Part shown: positions 22,235-34,000 of the stretch, in pieces
Layout: each line of letters opens with the position of its first letter
Position numbering within the stretch: position 1 is the stretch's first letter
Assembly (NCBI GenBank): GCA_029641185.1
Contig: JAPWGK010000001.1
Span: forward strand, 2,926,501 to 2,990,500
DNA: 64,000 nucleotides
From: Pseudofabraea citricarpa
Lineage: Eukaryota; Ascomycota; Leotiomycetes; Helotiales; Dermateaceae
Direction: 5' to 3'
Notes under the pieces: model-generated
Databases searched by the model: none
The model's input: the letters and a program-made list of their open reading frames with translations, nothing else
Told to the model about the DNA's origin: nothing
Position numbers and translations under genes: made by a program

Positions 22235-24906
22235 ATGGCTTCACTCTCAAGACTCGTTTTTGTACTGTCATTTATATCCCTCTTTTCGTCAGTTGTGGCT
22301 CAGAATGATACGAATTCAACATACGATGTTCTAGATTATGTTGATCAGCTGATCGGATCTAGCAATGGAGGCAATATATTTCCAGGCGCGACTCTGCCTT
22401 ATGGTAAGCTTTGAAAAAATGCTTACCATGAATGGCAAGTTGAAAAATTCTAGGAATGGCCAAGGCCGTGGCGGACACTGATTCGGGCAGCAACCAAGGC
22501 GGTTTTACTACTGATGGTAGCAATATCACTGGTTTCTCGAGCATGCACGATTCAGGAACGGGTGGCTCACCCTCCTTGGGAAATTTTGCTTTGTTTCCAT
22601 ATACTTCCTGTCTTGGTGACGAGGTAAATGGTTGCAGGTATCCGAAGAAAGATCGCAAGACACAGTTTCTAAATGATTCCTTAACCGCCTCCCCGGGGTA
22701 TTTTGGTCTCGAACTCGTCAGTGGCGTTCAGGTCGATATGACTGCAGCTCAGCATACGTCTTTGTTCCGGTTCAGATTTCCAACTGCAGATGCCAGCGGC
22801 AACGCTTCAAGCCCTTTGATTCTCATGGATTTGACAGACCTGTCCGACTCGCGCCAAGACAACGGCACAGTATCCGTGGATGGCGATACTGGGAGAATTA
22901 CTGGAAATGCTAAGTTTTTACCCAGCTTCGGAAGCGGGAACTATGTTTTATACTTTTGTGCAGATTTCTCGGGGGCTACCATCCGAGATAATGGAATATT
23001 TGCGAATAGCCGAGCTAGCAGCGAGGTAAAAGACTTGACAATCTCACGTTCAATTAATGGTTATCCTCTTCCAGGAGGTGCTTTCGTTCGCTTCGAATCT
23101 CCTGGCGATAGCCCAATTCTTGCAAGGGTTGCAACGAGTTTTATTAGCAGTGAGCAAGCTTGCTCAAGTGCTGAGAGAGAGATTCCTTCCTTTGATTTCG
23201 AGTCTACGCAGAACACTGCAAGGGATATTTGGCGCGAGAAATTAAGTCCAATCACAGTCTCTACCAATGGCATCAACTCATCGACTCTTACAAATTTCTA
23301 CAGTGGAATTTACAGAACAATGGTCAACCCGCAAGATTATACAGGAGAAAATCCGTTATGGGAAAGTGACGAGCCATATTTTGACTCATTTTACTGGTAG
23401 GGTATCACTTCTATATTAGACGTTTTCAAAACTAATCAAGTTGCAGCATTTGGGATTTATTTCGATCTCAGATGCCATTCCTAACTATATTAGATCCCAG
23501 CACTGTTACACGGATGATTCGCTCTTTAATTGATACTTATGTGCATGAAGGATGGCTCCCAGATTGCCGAATGAGTCTTTGCAAAGGCTATACTCAAGGA
23601 GGCTCGAATGCTGACAATGTCCTCGCGGATGCATACCTGAAAGGGATCACAGACGGCATCGATTGGAATATTGCTTACGAGGCTGTTGTCAAGGATGCAG
23701 AGGTTGAGCCCTATGCATGGTCAGTTGAAGGACGTGGCGGTCTCGATAGCTGGAAGTCCCTTGGCTACATCCCCGTGCAAGATTTCGATTACAAAGGCTT
23801 CGGAACCATGACCAGAAGCATTTCAAGAACTCTTGAATATAGTTACAATGATTTTGTCATTTCCCAAATAGCAACAGGACTCGGAGGCCTCGAGAGCGAT
23901 GTCGAAAAATATACTACTCGCAGTGGCAATTGGCAGAATCTGTTCAAATCTGATCAGACCTCGTTCGTCAACGGTGCCGATACGGGCTTCGTAGGCTTTT
24001 TCCAACCACGATTTTTGAATAGAACTTGGGGCTTTCAGGATCCTCTGAAATGTAGCAATATCGATACTAATCCCAGCAGTGTTTGTTCACTGCAAAACAC
24101 AGGAGCCGAAACCTTTGAAAGCAGTATTTGGGAATATGCTTTGTGAGTAGCTTTTCCTTGCTTTGAGGAATCTGAAACTGATTTATGGCAGCTTCGTTCC
24201 CCATGATCAAGCAACTCTCATCAGCACCTTTGGCGGACCTACTGCGTTTGTCAACCGGCTTAATTATCTTCATGATACCAAAATCACTTACATAGGGAAT
24301 GAGCCGTCTTTCCTTACGGTCTATCAATATCATTATGCTGGCCGACCTGCATTATCAGCATCACGTTCTCATTTTTACATACCAGCTTTTTTCCAGCCCA
24401 CGTTTGATGGACTTCCAGGCAATGATGATAGTGGAGCGATGGGGTCATTTGTTGCTTTTTCAATGATAGGCCTGTTTCCAAATCCAGGACAAAATGTCTA
24501 CTTGATCATACCGCCATACTTTGAAAGTGTTAGCATCAAGAGCCCTTTGACCAATAACACAGCTACGATTCGAAATATCAATTTCGACCCGACTTATCAA
24601 AACATCTTCATTCAAAGCGCTACCCTAGACGGAGTACCATATACCAAGAACTGGATTGACCATAGCTTTTTTACCGAGGGCAAGGAATTAGTTCTCACGT
24701 TGGGGAGAAATGAAAGTTCTTGGGGGACAGCAGTGGAAGATTTGCCTCCAAGCTTGGGAGAATATGAAGGCTTTGGAAATGCCACAAGCGCTTTTCCTTC
24801 CAAGTATAGAAGAAGAACGGCACTTAAGCTTGCCGAGCAGGACTTAGGCGTCGGGGCTACTGTAATGTCCGACGGGTCTTATTGGGCAAATCATGGCAAG
24901 GCGTGA
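22235..24906 (+). CDS. Secreted GH92 alpha-1,2-mannosidase
   Basis: GH92 enzymes are calcium-dependent exo-alpha-mannosidases that trim mannans and N-glycans. Four exons (22235-22403, 22454-23396, 23447-24142, 24192-24906) join in phase to give 840 aa. Residues 1-23 (MASLSRLVFVLSFISLFSSV) are a signal peptide. Family motifs seen in order are GGNIFPGATLPYGMAKAV, GSNQGGFTTD, SFYCIWDLFRSQMPFLTIL, EVEPYAWSVEGRG, YIGNEPSFLTVYQYHYAG (with the likely catalytic-acid Glu) and GNDDSGAMGSFVAFSMIGLFP. All are at the expected positions. Many NxS/T sequons suit a secreted glycoprotein. The GH3 beta-glucosidase and tyrosinase genes nearby are also secreted. Confidence 0.95.
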
Positions 24907-25344
24907 TATCATGACATTAAGCTAAGGATGTTTGCCAGAACGGCTGTTTATCTTCTATCCAGAGCCTTAATACTGACTCGCAATCAGAATTATGTAGCAT
25001 TCTCATTAACATATTTACACATTTATACACACCGTTTCAAGATTCTTGGTTCAAAATATTAAATCTAGCGAGTTGCCAAAAGCCTCAAACTCTATTTCGG
25101 TCAGCAAGAGAGAGATATCGGAGTTATTCTGAAAGCTTGTTTCGACGATCGAGACACCAAAGTAATCCATCCGGCGGAAGTGTCTATCCATTAGTGTGAT
25201 TATCTTGCATGAGTTCGGTGACTGAAGAAGACCCCACTTTTACACCCGCTACCGGAGCCACTGCATGGAAATAAAGAAAAGAGGCTCCTCGCAACCTCCA
25301 AACAGAATCATCCAAAAACAAAGCAGAATTGCATCCCCAGTAAT
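24907..25344. other. Intergenic, GH92 3' region and MFS promoter
   Basis: No gene or repeat is seen in these 440 bases. Confidence 0.5.
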
Positions 25345-26964
25345 ATGGAGGACCTCAAACTAGAGGAGGGGGCAACGAGACCCTCGATACCAGAACCTCC
25401 ATATAGCATATTTACGACCTGGCAGAAAGTCCTGATCGTCACGCTCGTTTCTTTCGCCGCGACTTTCTCTTCTTTCTCCGGCAATATCTACTGTACGTGC
25501 AATTTTCCCAGCAAAGTTTTCTTTGCCATAATTCAAGAGTTTGAAACGTTGTTCACTGAAGTGAAATTTCTCGGCGCTTCCGCAATCATGTCTCAGAACC
25601 TTTCAAGCTTTTTAGAACGAGCTATGCTAACCCCGAGATCTTGCGATTTAGACCCCGCTATTCCATCGATCTCTCTAGATCTCGATGTTTCGGCCGAACT
25701 GGTCACGTTGACGGTTACTTCATACATGCTTTTTCAAGGCCTATCGCCGACGATCTGGGGAGCTATTGCCGATGTCCACGGCCGACGAATCACGTACATC
25801 GTCACGTTTATAATTTTCTTCGGCGCTTGTATAGGTCTTGCTCTGACCAAGAATTTTGCGCAACTGATCGTGTTGAGATGTGTTCAGAGCACGGGTAGCG
25901 CAAGCACCATCGCTATAGGTGCCGGTGTAATAGGAGATATTACCCGTCGAGAAGAAAGAGGTGGCTTTATGGGTATCTTCCAAGCTGGTCTTTTAATTCC
26001 CAATGCTGCTGGACCTATTCTCGGAGGTGTCTTTACGGCGACGCTAGGTTGGAGAGCCATATTTTGGTTCTTGGCTATTTACAGTGGTGTCTTCCTGCTC
26101 TCACTCATCTTGCTTCTACCCGAGACTTTGAGGTCCTTGGTTGGAAATGGCTCTATACCTGCAAAGGGATTAGCGAAGAATCCGATCTCCTATATTCAGC
26201 AGTTGAGAAAGAAGAAAAACGACACTGGACCAGACCCACTGGCTCTAACCACTGTGAAAGAGAGAAAGGAAATGGATTTTCTTGGTCCTTTAAGACTTAT
26301 ATTTGGAGTCGAGGTTTCCTGTGCCATCATTTATATGGCCTCGTACTATACTGGATGGCAGATGACAATTAGCGCTATGTCTACCCTATTCAAGCGAGCT
26401 TACGGGCTGAGTGATCTGGAGATTGGCTTCACATTCATCGGCAACGGCGTCGGTTGTATTGTCGGTACGCTGACTACAGGAAAGCTCCTGGATTTCCAAT
26501 ACCGAGGACTTAAGAAGCAGTTCACTGGAAACTCTGCAAACTTTCCACTTGAGAAGGCTCGTTTCCAGACTTTGTGGCTTTGGAGCGGCTTGCAAATTGC
26601 GTCGATCCTGGTCTTTGGCTGGACGTTGGAAAAACGTATTCATGTTTCCGTGCCGATCATTTGTACTTTTGTTCTTGGATGGTCGACTACTTCGATTCAG
26701 AGCATTGTGACGACATTCATGGTAGATGTGTTTCCCGATCGAAGTGCTAGTGCAGTAGCCTCGTTGAATTTGGCGAGATGTTTGATGGGTGCTGGTGGAA
26801 CGGCAGCTGTGCTGCCTTTAATTAATGCTATAGGGGTCGGATGGACGTTTACTTTCATTACAGGCATGCTTTGTCTTGCTGGTGGATTAATTGTCGTACA
26901 GATCCGATACGGAGCACGATGGAGAAGGCGTCGCGAGCAGAAGAAGTTGGAACCTATCTCATAA
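25345..26964 (+). CDS. MFS transporter, DHA1 drug:H+ antiporter type
   Basis: A 12-helix major facilitator of the DHA1 (Qdr/Tpo-like) group, probably exporting small organic compounds at the plasma membrane; the substrate is unknown. Exons 25345-25492 and 25652-26964 give 486 aa. The first intron (25493-25651, 159 nt) has no in-frame stop and a length divisible by three, so an uninterrupted frame of 539 aa also exists. Splicing is preferred because it restores the family motif GNIYYPAIPSISLDL at helix 1, where the unspliced product inserts 53 unrelated residues. Motif A-like GAIADVHGRR follows helix 2, and the helix 4-5 region has GAGVIGDITRREERGGFMG with GPILGG. The central loop is basic (RKKKN). 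The C terminus ends in a basic RWRRRREQKK tail. Confidence 0.9.
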   Translation: MEDLKLEEGATRPSIPEPPYSIFTTWQKVLIVTLVSFAATFSSFSGNIYCTCNFPSKVFFAIIQEFETLFTEVKFLGASAIMSQNLSSFLERAMLTPRSCDLDPAIPSISLDLDVSAELVTLTVTSYMLFQGLSPTIWGAIADVHGRRITYIVTFIIFFGACIGLALTKNFAQLIVLRCVQSTGSASTIAIGAGVIGDITRREERGGFMGIFQAGLLIPNAAGPILGGVFTATLGWRAIFWFLAIYSGVFLLSLILLLPETLRSLVGNGSIPAKGLAKNPISYIQQLRKKKNDTGPDPLALTTVKERKEMDFLGPLRLIFGVEVSCAIIYMASYYTGWQMTISAMSTLFKRAYGLSDLEIGFTFIGNGVGCIVGTLTTGKLLDFQYRGLKKQFTGNSANFPLEKARFQTLWLWSGLQIASILVFGWTLEKRIHVSVPIICTFVLGWSTTSIQSIVTTFMVDVFPDRSASAVASLNLARCLMGAGGTAAVLPLINAIGVGWTFTFITGMLCLAGGLIVVQIRYGARWRRRREQKKLEPIS

Positions 26965-27840
26965 AGAAATGATGGGATATTAGAAATATGAAAGCTTTTC
27001 TAGAAGAACCCTCGCCTGCTTTTGAACACTGAGTTAGCAGATACCAGCATTACTTCCCTCAAATGAGGTATGCCACGTGGTGTACATAAATGCGTTGAAA
27101 AAAGCCAATGTTTCGATAAGCGAGAACTGCAAGGTAATCGGAGATTCTATAACAGAGCATATGCTTTCTAAATTTAGTAAATGCAATTGCGGATTGGAAT
27201 ATATCAACGGATTTCAAATTCGAGGTTGCAAGAAAAGCCAGAGTGACTTAAGTGGCGTCGCTTGTGGCGCAGTCGTCATTGCTCGCTTACCTACGAACCC
27301 ATGAGGGGTAATTCCCGCAAGCGGGGTACAAAGTTGCAGAGCTTCGTGAACAGCTTGTAGTGAACATAAGAGCTTCATAAGACACGGAGACTACTATTTA
27401 AAGTTGGGATATTTCATCAGAAAATCCGGCTTGCTGATTGGGGGAAGAAGCAGAGTTCTAGAGGCTCGAAATCTACTTTCCTGGTTCTATGTGGAACCAC
27501 TAAGATATGCCTGCATTACACAGTAGCTTGTTACCCTGGTTTAACGCAGCACGAAGCACGAGCTGAGCTACCTCATGATGCTCAAACCTGTTTGATATAT
27601 CACAATTCACCCCCGAAGCTAGATAACATTAGTGAATCACCACTCGACCAAAACCTGCTCTTCTGCCGTGTCTCGCTTGACGTATGCCAAGGTGATCCTA
27701 CACCCTGTCAAGCTGAAAGCGCCTACCTCAAAACTCACAACAACATAAACCCCTCTTACAAACAACAACCTCGATTCTCCTCAACACGAACTTCACCTAC
27801 CCAACTATCTACTTCGAACTCTTACACATCAACAGACATA
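26965..27840. other. Intergenic, MFS 3' region and upstream of the small hydrophilic gene
   Basis: A 75-codon open frame at 27077-27304 starts at GTG and has no family resemblance. A short hairpin-like CCCGCAAGCGGGG is at about 27314-27327. The last 250 bases are C/A-rich, as expected for a leader. Confidence 0.4.
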
Positions 27841-28268
27841 ATGGATTACCTCAAGAACCTCAGCGGCGGAAACAACAATGAGGGTTCCAGCCAGAACCAG
27901 GAGAACGCTCAGCAGAACACCCAGCAGGGTGAGGGCCAGAAGCAAGAGAGCGGCGGATTTTTGAGCGGGATCGGAAATAAGTTGAACTCTGCAGCTGGAG
28001 GCGGACGAGAGAGCGAGAAGAACGAGGACATGCTTGACAAAGGTTCGTCATCTTCTGCTATTTACTCGAGTACATTCACTAACTTCTCGTGCGTGAAATA
28101 GGAATCGACATGTTCCAGGAGAAGGTTCTCGGTCAGGGTGCACAGGACAACGAATCAGCCGTCGAGCAAGCCAAAGATGAGCAGATCTCGGATTTCATTC
28201 GTGGCCAATATAAGGGTGCTACTGGAAAGGACATCCCTATCAAGGACAAGGAGACTAGACTTGGTTAA
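27841..28268 (+). CDS. Small conserved hydrophilic fungal protein
   Basis: Exons 27841-28042 and 28102-28268 (GTTCGT donor, AATAG acceptor) give 122 aa. The N-terminal two thirds is Gly/Gln/Asn-rich and disordered (MDYLKNLSGG, then QENAQQNTQQGEGQKQESGG). It is followed by an LSGIGNKLNSAAGGG amphipathic segment. The C-terminal part is well conserved among ascomycetes as I recall the family: DKGIDMFQEKVLGQG, NESAVEQAKDEQISDFIR and GKDIPIKDKE. No signal peptide or membrane segment is visible. Members are small, highly charged proteins often thought to be stress-related; that role is inference. A long stopless frame upstream (from about 27592) is taken to be leader because the ATG-start protein is the conserved part. 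A large repeat array starts 420 bases after the stop. Confidence 0.85.
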
Positions 28269-28679
28269 ATGGTGGTGTCAGGCTTGCATGTCTGCATCGG
28301 GCTAATATCGGACTGGGAAATGCGTGGATGGACATGGGGATAGGAATGGACATGACTTGCTCTGCGGAGAACGTAGTTGCAACTTTACGACGAATACGAA
28401 TTGCATGGCTTTCAACGTGATATTAAAGATCATCTATGTTCTGCTGCTATTTTGTGATAATTCTCCCTGTTATTAAATCTGATTTTCTTTTCCTTTTGTT
28501 TTTTAAATACTGATTTGGGGCAGTAGTCATGAAATTCTACCACAGTTTCTTGCTTTACACTCACTTACTGTTTAACATGCACTGGCAGATCTATTCTGAG
28601 GCAGATGCTACCAAACCCAAGGAAGGCCACCTACTACTTTATTTTATGTAGATTTCTGCTGTCTGAGTGGTGGATCATG
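28269..28679. other. 3' region before the repeat array
   Basis: AT-rich 3' sequence with no gene seen. Confidence 0.5.
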
Positions 28680-30040
28680 TGAGAGTCCATCATGCAACGA
28701 AACGCAGCCTTAGCTTAGTCGAACCAAACAGTATACATGAAGTGAGCTGGCTGTGCGGACAATCGTCATGCAACGAAAGCTTTCTTGCCTTGGGATATCA
28801 TTAAAATGACTCATGTGAGCATTTGTCATGCAACGAAATGTACCTAGCCTTAGCACAGGATCAGTGAATTAGCTATGCGGATAATCGTCATGCAACGAAA
28901 CATAGTCCTAGCACAGGACCAGTTAATACTAGTTAATCAGATGAGCGGATAATCGTCATGCAACGAAACAGAGCTCAGAAACTGACCAGTGAATCAGATG
29001 TACGGACAATCGTCATGCAACGAAACCTCTTTGATCCCTGATAGACATCTGGATATTATTATAGTGAATAATGTGAGTTCGTCATGCAACGAAGAGTTAT
29101 CTATATACTAGAAAACCAGTGAATTGTGTGTTTGAATGGTCGTCATGCAACGAAATAAATTTGAGCCCTTGTAGATATTCTAGTGGTGAGTCTTACAAGT
29201 CCGTCATGCAACGAAAACCTCTGTTTCTCCTTGTAGATATTCTAATAGTGAATGTTGTGAGTCCGTCATGCAACGAAATACAGTCCTGACTCAGTTGAAT
29301 TCAGATAACCAGGGGAGTGAGCTTTGCGGGTGATCGTCATGCAACGAAAATTCTACAACTTCCTACAGAAACTATAGCAGTGAGTGATGAGTTCTGCGGG
29401 TGATCGTCATGCAACGAAATCAAAGTCAGGAATAGTAGACCAAGTCACTCTAGTGAATCATGGTCGTCATGCAACGAAATCAAATGATAGTTAGCCGGTA
29501 GCCTTGCGGATAATCGTCATGCAACGAAACCAAGGAAAACATTAGTAGACTGACTGCTCAGTCTAGTGAATCATGTTCGTCATGCAACGAAATCAATATC
29601 AGTAATAGTAAGCCAGTTAGTCCAGTGAATCTTGTGAAAGTTCGTTATGCAACGAAATTGAAGTTTCTTTGTGGAGTATACATGAGGGTATGTACGAGGT
29701 ATAAATGTTAGACAGTTCGTTATGCAACGAAATCTAACAGAGCATGTATATATAGTAGGTAAGTGTGAATCTTGTGAAAGTCCGTCATGCAACGAAAATC
29801 CAATAGAATATATACTTCTATGTAAGCATGGCAGGTAAAAGTGAATCTTGTGAAAGTCCGTCATGCAACGAATTCCAAATTTCTATATAAACATAAAGCA
29901 TGCATGCATGCATAGCAAGTGAAAGTGAATCTTATGAAAGTCCGTCATGCAACGAAATCTAACTTTCCATAAAAAGCATACCTGCATGAATATATGGCAA
30001 GTGAAAGTGAATGTTGGGAAAGTCCGTCACGCAACAAAAC
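28680..30040. repeat. CRISPR-like interspersed array: 21 copies of a 15-bp core
   Basis: The core CGTCATGCAACGAAA recurs at about 28686, 28761, 28821, 28884, 28951, 29009, 29080, 29140, 29201, 29263, 29334, 29404, 29463, 29514, 29577, 29642, 29717, 29782, 29859, 29942 and 30023. The first and last copies are degenerate. Spacing is 51-83 bp. The intervening sequence varies but is not random. Just 5' of the core it is either a GCGGAYAAT/GCGGGTGAT type or a GTGAATCTTGTGAAAGTC type, in alternating blocks. The array is therefore a diverged tandem repeat with one strongly conserved block, not a true CRISPR. No long frame spans it and the period is not a multiple of three, so it is non-coding. It lies between the 3' ends of two convergent genes. 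Confidence 0.97.
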
Positions 30041-30485
30041 TCACAGCCATCGTCTATATCCAGAAATGGAATTAGCCGTAAATAAACTGTGATTTTGGGT
30101 TCCGTGTTGTAAGCAAGCGATGTAAGCGAGCACTCTGTCTGTTGGTTGAGAAACTTCTGAGAGAAAGGCTTTTGTTGTTTAGTATTACATATTACCTGTC
30201 ATGGTATCTCTCGGCAGTTGGTCGCTTCTCGCAGGTCTCGGAGATCTCACAGGTCTGCCAGATCTGGCACACCTCACAGCTCTCACAGACCTTACAAAAC
30301 CAACACATGTTAAAATCCTACCACACACCAATTCTAATCACCTAAAATCACATTTTCAAAACACAAGGACAAAACGATTCATAGAACCATAATCAATTGA
30401 TGTTTTATGAAAAATGAAAAATATCTACAAAAGAATCCAAAATTCCCCTCCAAGTTTTGTTATTATTATTTTATTTTTACTTAAA
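30041..30485. other. 3' region of the GH3 gene
   Basis: AT-rich sequence with short T/A runs. A short imperfect repeat of GGTCTC/GATCTCACAGGTCTG-like sequence occurs at about 30231-30295. The small frames there are low complexity and not called as genes. Confidence 0.45.
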
Positions 30486-33361
30486 TCAAGGCAACTCGGC
30501 ATTCAAGACCAGGTTCCTGGACGAGCTACCCACGAATACCTGCTTGGGATAAGGTGAGATGATCCAGTTCTGGCTGGCGGTATCCCAGTTCGAGATGTCT
30601 CTGCGTGTGAGGTCGAACGAGACCTGCTGCGTCTCGTTGACGGCGAGAGGAACTTCTGAGAAGCCGCGGAGTACGGTAATAGGATCCGTTGGGCCTCCGA
30701 GGGAGAGGTACTGTTATAGATGTTAGATGATATTATGCTATGGGGTACTTAGAGATGGGAAAGGCTTACCAATTGAGGAATCTCCACGCCAGCTACGGAA
30801 CCAGTGTTCTGCACACTGGCTGTTACGGTGTAGATGACATCGAAGAGCCCGACATTTCCTCCTGGAGCTCCACCAGCTGGGACCAGGGGCTGCGATACAT
30901 TGTCCCGTGAGTTGGGTGGTGCAAGATCATCTTGACCGGTGATGATAGAGCCGTTCAAGTAGGGATAAACATAGAAGTCGACAGCACGGAATCCGGGTGG
31001 GAATTGGTTGTTGTCGGGATTATAGTCAATCTCGCCATACGTCGGTGCTTCAGGTGTGCTGCCTTGAGTAGGTACGTATGTAGATACATTTAACTTCTCA
31101 ACGCTGATACTGGAGTAGTTGAAGGTGGTGTAGCTGAGTCCAAAGCCAAACTCGTAGCTGGGCTCGATACCAGCTTGGTCGAAGTGTCGGTAATCGATGA
31201 AATTGCCTTCCGAGAAGGTCAATTGAGGTGATTGAGAGGGTGCTTCGTACAGAACGTCAACCCCCCAATCGGTGCGGTTCTTTCCCCAAGTGAAGACGTT
31301 CTTTGCCTGTGGGTTGACTTTGCCGTAAAGTACATCGGTGATGGAGTTTCCAGATTCTTGACCGGGAAGACCAGCCCATAGAATAGCTGTGACGTTGGGG
31401 TTGTTCTTGATATCCTCAACGATGACTGGGCCAACTGTATGAAGAACAACAATTGTGTTGGGGTTGAAAGATGCAACATAAGCGATCAGCTCGTCACCAT
31501 TGCCCCACAAAGTGAGGTTGTTACGGTCTCCTTGGTTACCATCCACAGTGATGTAAGCCTCACCAGAATTTGCGTTAGCGAAGACAATTACGGCTTCGGC
31601 TCCAGTAGCTGCGGTTGCAATAGCCTCCAAGTCATAGTTGTTGCTGACATTCGCAAAAGTGCTCGCATCGGTAAGTGCTTGTTCACGAAGAGCTGTGACT
31701 GGAGCGATTAGGTAAGGGTAGTTTGCAGTACCGGATCCCCATCCCATAGCAAGAGTTCCAGCATTGCATCCTCGATCATTGCAGGCATTTGGACCGCCTG
31801 GGTTGTCATGTGCATCTTCTCCAATAACAGCAATACTTGCTGGGGCACTCAATGGAAGTGTATTGTTGACGTTCTTCAAGAGTACCGTAGACTTGGCACC
31901 GATCTCCCGAATGAGTGTTGCATGATCCGCTTGAACATTAACATGGAAGTTAACTTGTTGGAAATCTTCCTCGGCTAAAGGATGAAGGAAGCCGGTAGTA
32001 TTGCGTGTCCATGAGTTGAAGTTGACGATTGGCAAAACGTATGGGTCTCGGCCGACTTTGTACATGGCTGAAACAATACGAACAACCATGTCGTCCAATC
32101 GCCATTGTGGGATTGTTCCGTTAAGCACAGATTGGGTGAGATTTGTTCCCCAGTATGTGTTATCAGAAGCCAATCCTTGATCACCTGCCATGGAAACATC
32201 CAAACTATCTCCAAATTAGCCAATGCTGTGGATTTAAGCTTGTAGATGTAACTCACCCAGCTAATGCAGAGGCAACTCCACTGTGTTGACCCCACCAATC
32301 ACTCATCACTGGTTGTGTTAGCAAACAATGATGCAAAATTACAGTAAATCTTACCAAAACCTTGGAAGTCCAATTCATTCTTCAGCAAGTAGTTGAGCGT
32401 ATAGCTGTTCTCGGAACTATAACTGTTGTTGACTCGGTTGTAGGAAGCCATGACGGATCCAACACCGGCTCGAACAGCATCTGCGAAAGGCCTGGCAAAC
32501 GTTAATTACAGCAATTTGGGCGTAAAATAGATTATCGTACCAGAGATAAAGCTCATGCATTGTCTTATCATCAATATTGGCGGAGTAGGCAAATTCGGTG
32601 GATGTTGCTTCGCGGAAATGCTCTTGCTCGTTACCGATGTAGTGCTTAGCGCATGCCACCACACCTGCATCTTGTATTCCAGTGATGGTCTCCATCATAC
32701 CGACACCAGTAAGAACTGGGTCTACGCTGAATCCTTCCCAATTGCGGCCACCTAAATCATTTTAACACCATGTATGTACACACATCGGGATAAAGGCTTA
32801 CCAGCAGGAACACGACCTAGAGGACCAGCAGCCTTGAAAAGAGTCAGAGAAGTTTCCATAGACCAAACAAAAGACTTACAGGGCCCAAAATAATATCAAT
32901 TCCTTTGCCAGCGAACTCATCTCCCATAGCTTTCCCTCGAGCGTACATCAAGTCAGTACTCCAAGTAGCAGCAACATTCATTCCAGAAGGGAAAGCCGAA
33001 TTCAGATCAGCTGGTAAATATCAGCAATTGGTTACTTCACATAATTTGGCAACCTACAGAATCTGATTCCCAATGGCGAATCTTGGAGACAGAAGCCTCG
33101 AACACCAAGACGAGGAACACCGCCCGTATTTCCAACACATGCCTCGCCGTTCCATCCAACTCCCGTCGTGAGATTGACCTTCTCGAGCAACGTCAATTGG
33201 CTGACGAATGCTGTCGCTTTGGTATAAGCATCCTCCCAGCTATCAACCCCTCCATAAACCCAAGGAGAGGGGTATTCCGGGGGAGAAAAAAAGCCCTCGT
33301 CCTGAGCAGCGACTGAACTCGCCAGGACAATAAGAGCAGGAAGGCAGATATTCGACCACAT
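30486..33361 (-). CDS. Secreted GH3 beta-glucosidase
   Basis: A family 3 beta-glucosidase that releases glucose from cellobiose and other beta-glucosides outside the cell. Eight exons on the minus strand are phase-consistent: 33361-33058, 33010-32880, 32832-32802, 32751-32541, 32491-32355, 32308-32257, 32204-30770 and 30710-30486, giving 841 aa. Residues 1-19 ([19 protein letters not shown]) are a signal peptide. The N-terminal TIM-barrel holds [48 protein letters not shown] and [13 protein letters not shown]. The nucleophile Asp is in [13 protein letters not shown], rebuilt across an intron. The alpha/beta sandwich has [14 protein letters not shown] and the C-terminal fibronectin-III-like domain ends with [17 protein letters not shown]. 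Many NxS/T sites are present. The 31-nt and 52-nt exons are supported by restored conserved motifs. Confidence 0.95.
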
Positions 33362-34000
33362 CTTGAACCGACTTTTTACCTATACCGCGACTGAAGAGCT
33401 GGACCCGGGCAATCAAAGTGAAGGAAGGAAGAGGTTAAGGAAACATCAAGAAAAAGGTGCAAGCAAACGCTAGATAAAAGAAGGAATCGGAGTCGCGGTA
33501 ATTAATTGGGAGATCCAAGAGACCTGACCCATCCTGCAAGATTGAGATGAACCACTACTGCGCTTGATGCACAGCATACCCCATTCATTACTCACTGTCT
33601 CTACCAAGGTCTTGGTCCACCACTCCTACAACCCTGGCGACGTTCTTGGGGCTCCAATGTTTCCTGAACCTTAACCCCTGAGAAAGCCGCATGGCACGTC
33701 ATGAGCCACATCCTGGGGGAACCAAGGATCCGGGGACGTTCTTTTTCTCTCTTTGCGGAGGCTGCACTGAGCCCAGGCTTTTGCTCGGACCGATTACACA
33801 ATCAGATGGACATGAATTGAGGAGGAGATGAAGGCATCCGCGGCAGCCTCATGCAGCGTTTGCTGTCATCGTGATGGGGATCGTCAGGTGGCCCCTTCAA
33901 TTTGCGGGGTCGGTTCCATGTTCCCCCCGGAGGACTGGAGTTATGCTCGTCGTCCCCTTACTAGGGTTCTGCCAGTAACATTCAATTGTTTTAACATTTT
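33362..34000. promoter_or_regulatory. Promoter region of the GH3 gene
   Basis: No gene is supported. The sequence holds the presumed promoter and leader of the beta-glucosidase gene. Several short frames on both strands lack domains. Confidence 0.35.

Noticed and set aside
29580..29864. 94-aa minus-strand frame inside the array
   Set aside because: It is a translation of the repeat core (FRCITN-like) in drifting frames and not a gene.
28680..30040. True CRISPR array
   Set aside because: The host is a eukaryote, repeats are short (15 bp) with conserved flanks, spacers are related to each other, and no cas gene is nearby.
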